Part shown: positions 53,997-64,000 of the stretch, one piece after another
How the letters are laid out: each line of letters starts with the position of its first letter
How positions within the stretch are numbered: the first letter of the stretch is position 1
NCBI GenBank assembly: GCA_907165135.1
Contig: OU015570.1
Location: forward strand, 682,001 to 746,000
DNA: 64,000 nt
Direction of reading: 5' to 3'
From: Oikopleura dioica
Lineage: Eukaryota > Chordata > Appendicularia > Copelata > Oikopleuridae
Notes under the pieces: generated by a model
Database searches by the model: none
Seen by the model: only the letters and a program-made list of their open reading frames with translations
What the model was told of the DNA's origin: nothing
Made by a program: the position numbers and the translations under genes

Positions 53997-54007
53997 TGGT
54001 GACTGAG
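53997..54007 (+). promoter_or_regulatory. Primer-binding site, element 4
   Basis: TGGTGACTGAG four bases after the LTR, identical to element 1. Confidence 0.8.
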
Positions 54008-54062
54008 AAAAACGCTTCGCCCATCAAGAGATCACGATAGCAAAGAGCTGCTGTAAAGAAAC

Positions 54063-56039
54063 ATGACTCGATACAGTTACATTTATGGAATTTGTGGACA
54101 TTTTTTGCCCCCTAGTTTTCTGAAAAAGGTCCACAAATTTGATACAGAGCCCCGAAAAAAATGTCCCGACAATCTTGCTTAAACTATTTTTTGAGGAGGA
54201 AAAATTGATGATTTTTTCAAAAAATAATAAGAAAAAGAACACAAAAAGGAAGCTTGAGACGTAAATCTTAATAAAAATTAAAATTTTTGACGAAAAACAG
54301 CTCTTTGCATATAAAATTGGCTTCATAAACCAAAGTTTGACCATTTATTGAGAAGTCGAAGATTTCAATTGACAAAAAATGTCCACAAATTTGATACCCT
54401 TTCTTTTTAAATGAGTCCCAAGAAATCCCCTTAAAATCTAAAAAATCTTCACAAATTTGATGTCCAAAAATTCCATAAAAAACTGTATTTCAAACTTGCT
54501 GCTGATCTGAACAGACAAGAATTGCTCAAGATCTACGACCATGTTTCTAATCAAACGTATCCTCCACAGCTTCCTATCACAGATAAGTCATCAATTGTTC
54601 TGAATATCCACAAGTTGGATGGGGAGTTTTTCGCCGAAAATCGTAAGTTCGTATTCAACGAGGGAGGTGAATTCACAAACTACCTCCATGATGATGACGG
54701 AAGTGACGAGGTAGATCAGAAGTTCGCTAAGAGGCATCACAAGATGGAGATCAGGCAAATCCTGGCATCCGCTCAAGCCACAACACTTGCCGAGCTCATG
54801 ATCTCCATGAAAATGGAAGAAGCCACTGACAATGAAAGCTCGGAAGAATCTCTTCCAGACTCTTTTGACTGGAGTGAACTTGATGAAACGGTTCGACAGA
54901 ATCAACGATCAGCTCCGAAGAATGAACCGAAAATCAAGAAAGAAACTCCTGATCAAAACCACAAAAAGGAGGGAGAAGTTCCAAAGGTTCCAAAACAACG
55001 GTCAAGATCCCGACACGAACCAAAAAAAGGCGATAACTTCAAGATCAAGACTCCGAAGTTTGACCCCTCGGTGCCCATACAAAATTGGTAAAAATCAATG
55101 GAAATCTACAAGTTCTGCAACGGCCTCACAGAAGAAAATCTGATCCAAGTCAGCCTCGCTCAGCTTTTGACAGAAGAGATCGGAAGCGCACTGATCGAAT
55201 CAATCTCAGCTGAAGAGCTCAAAAGCTGGAAAGCCTTCATAAACAAGCTCACTCTGGTCCTCGGCAAAGACTCGGAACATTTTAAGTTCCAGTACAACAA
55301 TTTTCAAAGAAGAAGTGAATCACAGTTCATGGCTTTAAGCAAATTGATTTGCTATTTTAAAAAAGGATACGGCAAAGATACATTGGATCCAGCTGACGAA
55401 AGTATAATTTGCGAAAGGTTCATCAACACTCAAGAACCGCGACTATGCGAGCTGCTCAGAAGAGAGAAATCCTTGCTCACCCTCAAAAACATCGCTCAAC
55501 GCAGCACTGAACTTGAAAGATCGTTCCTTAAGAAAGAAACTGTATTCACTGCAGAAGAATCCTCACCGACACAAAGCTCTGAAGTTTCAATGCTCTGCTC
55601 AAAATTGAAAGAGATCGTGTCATCTGCAATCAAAAAGGATCAACCAAAGCCAAAGGAGCCAAAGCGAAAGAGGAACAGAATAGATACTTCGAATATCGAT
55701 GGATTCTGTATCAGCTTTGTCAAACGAGGATCATGTAAATTCGGCTCGAAGTGCAAGTACATCCACTCCGACGACGTACCAGCTCACGTAAAGAAATTGA
55801 TCAAAAGCGAGGAATGGCTATCAAAGGTCACCGAAACGTGTAAATTTGCTCAATTTGCACCGACCTCGCTCAAATATGTCAAGATCATGCTCCACGGACT
55901 AACCTTTCCCGCTCTTATTGACACCGGATGTAGCCGAACTTGCTTTCGCTCCGATGTAATCGACCTACTTCCAGCTCAAGTCAACGAACAAACACCCTCT
56001 CATATACGGCTCAAGTGTGCGAATTCAGAAATCGTTTAA
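54063..56039 (+). pseudogene. gag: Gag and protease of element 4
   Basis: ATG at 54063 is separated after eleven bases from the rest by a 412-bp MITE. From 54486 the reading frame continues through acidic and basic Gag segments, a TAA at 55089-55091, the capsid-like part, the CCCH finger C-x8-C-x5-C-x3-H (55706-55774) and the protease LIDTGCSRTCF (55915-55950). A second TAA lies at 56037. Both stops are single-base changes relative to element 1. Gag and protease share one uninterrupted phase with pol, so the family encodes a fused gag-pro-pol polyprotein. Confidence 0.88.
54074..54485. mobile_element. TA-flanked MITE inside gag
   Basis: Ends CAGTTACATTTATGGAATTTG and, inverted, CAGTTTTTTATGGAATTTTTG; TA at 54072-54073 and 54486-54487. 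Subterminal TTGTGGACA / TCCACAAATTTGAT motifs. The insertion is in the fourth gag codon. Removing it and one TA gives continuous gag similarity to element 1. Confidence 0.85.
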
Positions 56040-58311
56040 GTCAGTACGCTCAGCTCAACGATCGAAACAAACCTGATAAGAAATGGATCGCCACTCAAGA
56101 TCAAACTCAACCCGCTCATTGTTTAAAATCTCTCGTGCCCGATCATTCTTGGCATGGATACGCTCAAGCAAGTAACGATTGGAGAAATGACTCTCCAAGG
56201 AAAATCTATCCCCACGATCAATCCGAATTCCTCAGATCTGCTTCTTACAGGAATTATAGAGGTGGATAGAAAATCTGGCTCTGAAAAGGAGGAATACGAT
56301 CAGTTCCTCCAAAAACGTTCACAAGCCGCCGAAAGGATCAATTTCAAACCCGACATCGGATCATACGGGTCAGCAAACAATGTTCAAAAGACTCAATTGG
56401 ATGAGCTTGTTTACAAATATCGGCTTAGCTTCTCAATGGACTCGGACGATCTTGGACGACTGTTTGGATTTCGTTACACCCTTCCGCTCTACGATGAATC
56501 CAAAACTTCTCACCAGCCTCCAAGACCAATACCAATTCACTCTCAAGATCAAGTCGATGAAGCGATGACGAAATGGAAACAGCTCAAAGTCATTCAGAAA
56601 ACTCACAACATTCCTTTGATCATCCTTCGAAAACCTGATCAAACAATTCGAATCAGTCTCGACGCTCGAGGAATCAATTCACTTCTAATCAAAGATCGTT
56701 TTCCGCTCCCACACATGCAAACAGTCTTCACAATGATCGGCAAACGCCGAAGTGAAGGCAAAGAATGTTTCATCAGCTCAGTAGACTTTCTCCGAGGCTA
56801 TTGGCAAGTCCTGATCAATGAAAGTGATGCTCACAAAATGGCCTTCTCATACAACAACGAACACTTCCAAGCAAACAGAATGCTTTATGGCTCTTGCAAT
56901 GCACCTGCTGCATTTAGTCGCATCATGATGACGCTAATGAACCACTCATCAATCACGCTCTACATTGATGATCTCGTCATCATTGACTCCAGCTGGGAAG
57001 AACATCTCAACTCGCTCGAGTTTGTCTTCAAAACGTGCTTGGATTATGGGCTCATACTAAGTGCGAAAAAGTGCCAGCTCGCAAGTTATGAGATCGACTT
57101 TCTTGGACATCGCGTGACCGCCTCTGGAATCAAACCTCTCAAGAAACATATCGAAGCAATCGAGAAGATGAATCCTCCTGAGACAAAAGCCGAACTCAAG
57201 AGATACCTTGGAATCATCTATTTCAATATAAAGTATATTGAAAAAGGAAGTGAGATCCTTGCTCCGCTCTACAGACTCACCTCCGCAAAGGTAGATTACC
57301 AATGGACTGAGACGCATCAAAAGGCATTCGAAACGATCAAAGACAAACTTCTGAAGGAACCGACCCTAGCTCACTTCAAACTTGGATCAAAGCTCGTCCT
57401 TGTGACAGATTCCTCAGGATTCGCGGTCGGTGGAACCCTTTATCAAATCCAAAATGGCTCGCTCGCTGCACTTGGATACTTCAGTAAACAACTTCAAGTG
57501 CCCGATCTGAAACGGCCGATGCGTATCAAAGAGTTGTTTGCGCTCTGTTGGGGTATCCAGTTCTTCGAATACTATTTTCTCAACACTGAATTCGATGCGT
57601 ACGTCCATCATAAATCACTGTTCTACTTGTTCCGAGAAGCTCGACAGTCAAAGCTCGACATAAAATTGTGCAATGTTTACAATTATCTTCTCGGATTCAA
57701 CTTCAACATCATTCATAAAAGTGGAACTAGTCCGGAAATTGCTTCAGCTGACTACTTCTCACGCCTTCCAACTTGGAAGGCTTCCAAGATCAAAAAGCTC
57801 CGACTTGGAGGATGAAGCAAAAGATTTCTTTGATGTCGCTGAGACGATATTTGCAGTCCACTCTCTCGCTCAAGATGAAGTTCTATTTTCTTTTGAAAAT
57901 CGTTCGTTAACTTCAAAAGAAATGGCTCTTGCTCAACGATCCTGCTCAAAGACGAAAAATCTCATTGTCAAATCAGAAATCAACAATTCTTCGAAACAAT
58001 TCAAGCTCAAAGACAATGTGTTCTTCTCAAATGATCGGCTCGTTCTGCCAAGTTCTCTTGCTGATGAATTTATTCAATATCTGCATACGATCACGGCTCA
58101 TGCTGGGAGTCAACAGCTCATGCAGATGCTCAAGAAGTTCTTCATAAGCAATGTTGAGCAAAAGTTCGCTCAATTACAAGTTCGTGCGAAACTTGTATCC
58201 GACTCAAACCGCTCAAGAGTCTTCGACCATCGCTCTTCAAAGACCGACAATTTGCTCAACTACCTTTCGAAAAAGTCTTCATTGATCTCGTAGACTATGG
58301 ACGACCGGATG
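56040..58311 (+). pseudogene. pol: Protease end, reverse transcriptase, RNase H, integrase start, element 4
   Basis: Same phase as gag. After a TAA near 56127 an open run (56154-57815) covers reverse transcriptase (SSVDFLRGYW, LYIDDLVIID) and RNase H (VTDSSGFAVGG intact here, IKELFALCWG, HHKSLFYLF, SADYFSRL). A frameshift in a duplicated TTGGAAGGC stretch near 57770 moves the rest to another phase, with the integrase zinc histidines (HTITAH, 58086-58103) and cysteines lost to further shifts. It runs into FIDLVDYG, the first core Asp, before the inserted element. Confidence 0.9.
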
Positions 58312-59951
58312 GATGTCGAGCATAATGCTCCGAACTCTTCTCGCATGAGGGCGCAAGGTGCGCGGAGGACTCTGAGTCCTCCGAACTTTGCGAGTCCAGG
58401 GAGAACTGATGAATTTGCGATAAGCCCTAAATACGAATCGCCCTAAATACGAATCGAGCGTTACACCTGGGGCAGCACAGCAGGGGCCGAGGGGATAATT
58501 TTGTGTTTATTATCAATTCTAGAGGCGAGTAAGAGTGATAGCGTTGTTTCTTTATTAATATTTCAATTTAAAAGCCAGGGACGGGGCTGAGACGGCCCGA
58601 AGGGCCGTCAAGCCCATTTCAATTTAAAAGCCAGGGACGGGGCTGAGACGGCCCGAAGGGCCGTCAAGCCCATTTCAATTTAAAAGCCAGGGACGGGGCT
58701 GACTGAATTTAATAAGCGGAAGATCTTAGTCGTCCAGGAATTGATTCCAAGCAAAAAAGTCCTCCGGAGGACTAATTATGACTCAAACTCAGTCACGTGA
58801 TCAAGTTAACGCAATTTTTCGAGGAAAATCGGAATGAAAAAAAAGTGTCATTGCCGGGATTCGAACACCCCTAGAGAGCCAACTCACAGAGTTTGGACAA
58901 ATAATTAGCTCTAGAATTTTTTGCACACAAGTGCACAAAGTGATTTTATAAGTTTATGAAAGCATTTTTTCTGTAGATTAAGATTATCTTTGATTCAGGC
59001 TTGAGGAAGGTTGAGATCAAAAGTTATCGTGAAAAAACTGTAATCTTCATGAGAAAATTGGCGTTTATGATGGAAAACAGCGTTTTTATAATTTATAATT
59101 ATTGAATTAAATGTTTTTCATTATGTGTTCTATATATTTACATCGATTCAAATTAGTTTTCTAAACTTTTAATTTTGCTCATTTTTTCACTGTTCACCCC
59201 CTACATATATGCCATATATATATTAGAAGAAAGCTCTTTTCGAGCAGAATATGGATTTTACGGAAAAAATTGAAGGAAAACAAGCGTATAAAATAGGATC
59301 AAAAGCCCTTCTCGCTTAAGTGTCGGAGATTTTTAGAAGTGAAAGCCATATTTTTCCCAAACTTAACACTATTTCCCTCATTTTGTGATCGATGATAAGT
59401 ATTCCTTGATTGGTGAAGCCCTAAAAATAAAAATAAGACCCAAAATCTCGTGCCCCTATTTAACCAATTTCAAATCCAACTTCAATTGGACAAGGTTCCA
59501 AATTGGATTCCGATCCAATTGTGCCACCCTGAGCCTTAGAGTTATGCTTTATAAACCTTATCATCAAAATTTAATTATTTTGACCCATTATTAAGATTCA
59601 GCGCAAAATTTCACCCTAAAATAGATGTTTTAGTTTATAAATAATTTCAAAAAATTGAGCGTGTAAAATCAGTTTAGCGTAATTAAGCTCATTCAGGGGT
59701 ACTACGCGATCAGAAATGATAGCGGTGTTTGAACAGAGATTGGCACACTTCACGCTGGGATGAGGTGGCTTCGCGCTCCCTTCCTTACTTGCTCACCCGG
59801 TGTGTACTCTCCGGAGGTTCTCCCTCGGCGCTCCTCAGCGCACTCTCCTCCGGCTCCCTGCAAAGAGCGCTCTTCAAGGTCTTTTCCGCTCTTCCACCTC
59901 TTTTCTGAGCGCCCTCTGGCGGATGGAGTTCGGAGCATTATGCTTTTACCC
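58312..59951. mobile_element. Mutator-like element inserted in integrase core
   Basis: Splits the integrase core with a 10-bp duplication CGACCGGATG (58302-58311, 59952-59961). Subterminal inverted repeat GCATAATGCTCCGAACTC near both ends (58321-58338, 59923-59940) followed by GAGGGCG-rich sequence. Interior: 2.5 units of the 56-bp hairpin satellite (58570-58705), a tRNA-like T-arm on the minus strand (58845-58880) and AT-rich DNA. No transposase ORF found. The duplication length fits Mutator-like elements. Confidence 0.75.
58565..58705 (+). repeat. 56-bp hairpin satellite, locus 3
   Basis: Two and a half units with GAGACGGCCCGAAGGGCCGT and a diverged linker CATTTCAATTTAAAAGCC, like the lone unit near 3640. 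No header immediately upstream. Confidence 0.85.
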
Positions 59952-60522
59952 CGACCGGATGCTCAAGGTAAACGATACCTGCTCACATGCGTCGACAGTC
60001 TCACCAGATACTTGGACGGTGAGCCCCTCTCAAACAAATCCGACAACCTGGTCGCCCGAGCTCTTCTACGAATCATCCTTCGCCATGGAGTTTCTCAAAA
60101 TTGCATCTCAGACAATGGCAGAGAATTCGGACCAAAAACAAGATCAATCCTTAATCGGTTCGAAATTCGACACATCACCACAACTGCTTATTACTCAAGA
60201 TCAAATGGAAAATGCGAAAGAATCCACCGTGAACTCCATCAAAAGCTCAAAACCCAGCTCGCTACAAATTGCTCATGGTCTGAATTTTGGCCGCTCGCTC
60301 AATACTTCATCAATACTTCGCCAAAAGGAAGCCTTGATGGATTGTCAAGCAATCAGTGTGTATTCGGACGACAATTTTTGACAAATTTTTTGACAAATTT
60401 TCGGATTCCCCAATATACTCCTCCCTTCAACTACAACCAAAAAATACACCACATAAATGGCCTTTTCCTCTTCTGGTTTGGGTAATAGATTGGAGATAAT
60501 CGCGTGTCCTATCGATACCATA
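59952..60522 (+). pseudogene. pol: Integrase core of element 4, distal part
   Basis: Continues the integrase after the insertion: LLTCVDSLTRY, the second Asp in SDNGREFG and Glu in NGKCERIHREL, then the Trp/Phe-rich helix EFWPLAQYFINTSP. A small duplication (TTGACAAATTTT) near 60378-60396 precedes the FRIPQYTPPFNYNQ segment. The open frame stays in one phase from before 59952 to 60485. With the upstream first Asp this copy retains all catalytic residues, although split. The true C-terminal domain seen in element 1 is missing here. Confidence 0.88.
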
Positions 60523-60896
60523 GTTGGAAAAAACACCCGAAAACCGCGTGCGCGTGCGTGCGCGAATTTTTAAAAAAGTGCGTGCGTGGGCGTGCGCATT
60601 GATTTTCAGAACCCGTGTGTGGACGCGTGCGCGCACGTGCGCACCTTTTAACATAATATTTTTCTTGTGTTTTTAGCTAAAATTTAGGTAAGTTTGATCA
60701 ATTTTTGTATAAATTAAGTTAAATATTGACTTTGATTCTAAACTTTAGAATCTAAAGAATCAAGTGAAGAGCTCTTCGAAAACACCATTAAATGATTATT
60801 CTTTGTTGAGATTTTTGAGAAAATTTTTCGGAAGGACAAAAACTCAAAATTTAGAAGAAAAATCTCGCGTGCGAGTGCGTACGTGTTTTTTCCAAC
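60523..60896. mobile_element. TA-flanked MITE with GCGTGCGTG words, copy 2
   Basis: Near-identical to 51043-51419, same ends GTTGGAAAAAACAC, TA at 60521 and 60897. Inserted at the 3' end of pol of element 4. Confidence 0.85.
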
Positions 60897-60925
60897 TATG
60901 ATCGATACTGTTCGTAAAGCCGTAT

Positions 60926-61140
60926 TGTAGTGGTTTTACAGAATTGCTCTAATTACGATCACGCCGCGGGGCAAAGCAAAGCTTGCCACGCGAGCACGGC
61001 GCCTAGGTGAAAATGATGGCGCACTTGCGCTGGCGAAATAATCGACTCTAAAACGCGCGCCCTTCCTGAAAAACCAAATAATCCGTTTTAAAACGCCGCT
61101 CTTCAAATTATCCTCACGTCCTGATGCTCGAAATCCGATT
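60926..61140 (+). repeat. Truncated LTR of element 4 family
   Basis: First 215 bp of the LTR (TGTAGTGGTTTTACAG onward), ending abruptly at CTCGAAATCCGATT where T/C-rich unrelated sequence begins (61141). No polypurine tract precedes it. Confidence 0.85.
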
Positions 61141-61478
61141 TCTTCTCTCTTCTTATTTCGATCTTGTCCTTCTTCTTACTTTGATTCTTTCTTTTCTTTT
61201 TACTTCTTCTATCTCTTCATTTATCTTTTACATAAATTTTGCTTTTTTCTAAGACAAATTATCCAGATTTGGTGCACCGTTGGAAAGATGACCGAGATTT
61301 TCATAGCGTTGTCTCAGTCTGATTCTTCAACTCAAACTCATCGCGGTGGAAATGCGATTTTGATTGTAAGAGACAAACTTTCGGCTCAAGCATGGCCAGT
61401 GCGTGAGAGTCAAATTCTCCCTTGTTGAGCCCGCTACTCAAAATGAGACATAGATTTTACAAGGTTGAATCTTCCAAC
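61141..61478. other. T/C-rich non-coding stretch
   Basis: 61141-61240 is strongly pyrimidine-rich (TCTTCTTACTTTG words). No gene. Confidence 0.4.
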
Positions 61479-62352
61479 CTTTCGGGATCCCGAATGTTTC
61501 GGGATTTCCCGAAACGGTCGCAGTAAAAAGGGCCTTTTGTCTTTGAACCTTTCGGGGATGGTTTTCAATAATTTCTATCCAAGAAAAATTTAAAGCCAAA
61601 CAGAAACGTCAGAGTACATCTTTATTGAAGTAAATGGTCCATTTGAAATGGAGGCGCGAAGGAAAAAATAATTAACTCGAAAAAATGGATCTATAGCTCA
61701 TGATGTTCTCTATAAGACAGGCGCGGAGCGCACACATTCTTTTGACTTCAAATTTAACACTTTTTAACTCTGTCTCGAGCATTCAAAATTATCCTATCTC
61801 GAGCGCGAGCACACGGCCGTGAGCTCGCCCATCTAGAGAAAATGTCATTTCATTCTCTCTCTTGTCTGTGCGAGGGGCATTTATTGAAAGAAAGCTGGTC
61901 TGTTAGAAAGTAAATAAAACAGTCCTGATCACCGCAAGCCTCTTTGGTCATTTTGGGGGTGACCCGTCCCGATCCGACCGTGAAAAGGGTGGTCGGCGCC
62001 GACCCTGGCCCTCAGCACAGACAAGAGAGAGAGAAATGAACTGACATTTTTTCTCTAGATGGGCGAGCTCATGGCCGTGTGCTCGCGCTCGAGATAGGGT
62101 TAACGGTCTGGCCTTCTTAGACCATTGAATTCGACGAAGGCAGATAGAGTTATCTTTTGATGAGTGAAATGCGCTAATTCGGCATTTATGCCACATTTTT
62201 AAAACTTAATCCTCAACAAAACTCCCGAAAGATTTGGGCGATCCCGAAAGGTTCGGGAAATCCCGAAAGATTCGGGAGTAATCCCGAAACATTCGGGAAA
62301 TCCTGAAACATTCGGGAAATCCCGAAACATTCGGGATCCCGAAAGGTTGGAA
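61479..62352. mobile_element. Palindromic element with TTCGGGA words
   Basis: CTTCCAACCTTTCGGGATCC (61478-61497) is inverted at 62333-62353. TTCGGGAAATCCCGAA words fill 61490-61530 and 62222-62345. Contains the TTAA element 61768-62099. No clear target duplication. A small relative lies at 63140-63172. Confidence 0.55.
61768..62099. mobile_element. TTAA element, CTCGAGCGCGAGC ends, copy 2
   Basis: TTAA at 61764-61767 and 62100-62103. CTATCTCGAGCGCGAGCACA and CATCTAGAGAAAATGTCA blocks are inverted between halves (61796-61870 with 62015-62098). Family of 48080-48518. 332 bp, non-coding. Confidence 0.65.
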
Positions 62353-64000
62353 GTGACAACCATTTTACAATTGCTATATAAGAAGCTCGCATGCGATATA
62401 CCATCATTCTCAGAGCTGACTGTCGGAATTGAATTTGTTATTTTATTGCTCTGCTGCGGAGGACTATACCTGCTGGAAAACATGAGCGCTGGGAGAGCTC
62501 AAAAGTCAAGAAAAAATGACTTTTTCTATTCTGGAAAATGAATTTCAAAATCAACAATGAATAAATACTTTTTCTACTAGATTTTCCTAGTAACGCTGTC
62601 TGTGGGCGGTGGATATAGAGGATTGAAGTTGGATAAGAGGATTAAAAGTCCATTTTCACCTTCTTATCCATCCTCACTTGACACATTCGACGTCATATTG
62701 TTTTGATTATTCAATTTATTTAATTCATTTTAAATGTTTTTTCATTTTGTGAAAAGTTCTCCAGGAAATCAGATCTTCCATCCGGTAAATCTTCCAGCAT
62801 AAAAGTCCTTTGACATCCTCCGAAATCACGTGAACAAAATGTTCAGTGTATTATATAATCTTCTTTATTTATTGGTCTTCAGCAAAATGGATCTTCAATT
62901 GGAGGAGTCCTCCGGAACAGAAGGGTCCTCCAAGGTCAGGTGATCAAAAAGTGACTGAAAATTCTATGTGTTAGACTTTATGCCAGTGATTATTGGTCTT
63001 CCAGCAAAGAGGTCTTCCAGCAAAAAGGTCTTCCAGTAGAAAGGGTCCTCCACGGGTCTTTCTAGAGATCACGTGGTCAAAAACAAATTGATAAGAGTTA
63101 TCAGAGGTTCAACCTTCGGTCGGTTGAAACTTCGAACAGTTCGGGATCCCGAATGATTCGGGATTTCCCGAATCATTGGAAGAGAAAATGGAGGTTTTTC
63201 TCTTCGAACGAAAAAAGTAAAGTAAATTAAAAAATATAGAACAAATTTGTAGTGATCTGTTCGGAAGTTCATCGATGCTCAAGAGCCAAAAATATATTTT
63301 CATAACAAATGAATGAATCACCCGTAAAATTTCCTACAAGACAGGCGCAAAGCGCATTCACACTCGTTGACTCTAAAAATCATCGGAATTTGAATCTCTG
63401 TCAATTTCTATTAATAAGAAAGATTTCATTATCTACAGTAGGCCTTTGATCTCATTTAAAAATGCGAAAATTCGACCCTTCTGTTAGATAAAAGTTCCTT
63501 ACACTCCCGAACCATTCAGGATTACCATGAAGTTGAGCAGTTAAGGGAGATAGGAGAATCTGCCCATGTCTGAAGACATGTGGCGAGAGATATTGGCCCT
63601 GGTCATGGGCATTTCTGAGCGCACCTAATCTTGGGGAGAAGCCGCGCTAACCCTTGTCGGCTCTCTCATTGGCTCAGACCCGTTTACTTTCCAGATTCTG
63701 TTCTTCAGAATCTCGAGATTCTTCTAAACCGCCAAGCAAGTGCTTAAGAAATTTTCTAGACTTCCCCGACAGTGATTTGCGCGGGAAACGGGGAAGGGGG
63801 CCCAGGGGCTTTCTCCCACAAGAGTTAAACTTCATGGTACAATAGTGTTTGAGTGCAGAAAGCAGTATGTTAGGCAAGAATCGCTCTTGCCCGTAGCAAA
63901 CGCTTGTGACCATTTCTGGTTACTTCCGGTCTACTTCCGGTCACTTCCGGTTCACTTCCGGTCACTTTCGATTCACTTGTGGTTAACCTCCAGATCATTA
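62353..64000. other. Intergenic, repeats only
   Basis: GTCTTCCAGCA / GGTCCTCC words recur at 62757-63060. 62993-63120 is the second copy of the 6796-6934 repeat. 63140-63172 has a TTCGGGATCCCGAA hairpin. 63912-63992 is a degenerate tandem repeat of CACTTCCGGT, about 11-bp period. Short frames at 62347 and 63654 show no domain. Confidence 0.5.

Larger units (their letters stand above)
53461..61140 (+). mobile_element. Element 4: Ty3/gypsy retrotransposon, sister of element 1
   Basis: The plus-strand relative of element 1: 5' LTR 53461-53992, gag-pro-pol to about 60450, and a truncated second LTR copy 60926-61140. It carries three nested insertions (54074-54485, 58312-59951, 60523-60896). The 28 bp before the 5' LTR (53433-53460) are identical to the 29 bp before the second LTR (60897-60925), so the element was once part of a tandem or recombined array. 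No target duplication can be assigned. Confidence 0.9.

Noticed and set aside
58845-58935. tRNA gene on the minus strand
   Set aside because: Only the T-arm motif GTTCGAATCCC and a T run are present; D and acceptor arms do not form.
62213-62483. Phe/Arg/Gly-rich minus-strand proteins
   Set aside because: Translation of the TTCGGGA word array.

Overview
This is eukaryotic, animal-type DNA made almost entirely of transposable elements. Metazoan signs are a decayed muscle-type myosin heavy chain fragment (52778-53090, minus strand), genes with tiny GT-AG introns (39 nt at 39210-39248, 64 nt at 41047-41110), an AG directly before a start codon as in trans-spliced genes, and env-bearing Ty3/gypsy elements. 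Short introns, abundant env-bearing gypsy elements and many non-autonomous DNA elements fit a larvacean (Oikopleura-like, Tor-type elements); a nematode is not excluded. The species is an inference.

Four Ty3/gypsy copies form the backbone. Element 1 (13752-20516, minus; 533-bp LTRs, 4-bp TSD CTTT) and element 4 (53461-61140, plus) are one family: a single gag-pro-pol frame with a CCCH zinc finger in Gag. Element 1 also has an unknown 268-codon ORF before its 3' LTR. Element 2 (22037-30470, plus; 233-bp LTRs, TSD GCCC) has a SAP-like Gag N-terminus, pol, a class-I-like env and a Pro/Gln-rich 3' ORF. Element 3 (30713-40462, plus; TSD AAGGA) is the best preserved: gag with three CCHC knuckles, a 995-codon pol ORF with a deleted integrase core, env, a GC-rich 165-bp repeat, a spliced antisense gene and an extra sense ORF. 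All four copies (three families) have a TGGTGACT primer-binding site just inside the 5' LTR. All coding sets carry stops, frameshifts or deletions, so no copy looks autonomous.

Element 3 sits inside an older TA-flanked element with 96-bp terminal inverted repeats (30548-41374) that carries an intact two-exon gene for a 69-residue membrane-anchored microprotein (40980-41253).

The flanks (1-13.4 kb, 41.4-53.4 kb, 61-64 kb) are nested non-autonomous DNA elements recognised from inverted ends plus target duplications: hAT-like (8 bp), Mutator-like (8-10 bp), TTAA elements (piggyBac/Kolobok-like), TA elements (Tc1/mariner/pogo-like), and large foldbacks. Several hAT-like elements are filled with a private short word repeated in both orientations. 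A 56-bp hairpin satellite with a constant GT-rich header occurs at three loci. One TA element encodes a 78-residue protein ending in a textbook PCNA-binding (PIP) box.

No rRNA gene, intact tRNA gene, CRISPR array or bacterial operon was seen. The only unbroken cellular-looking coding units are the microprotein gene and, less surely, the 145-codon ORF at 39372-39809.
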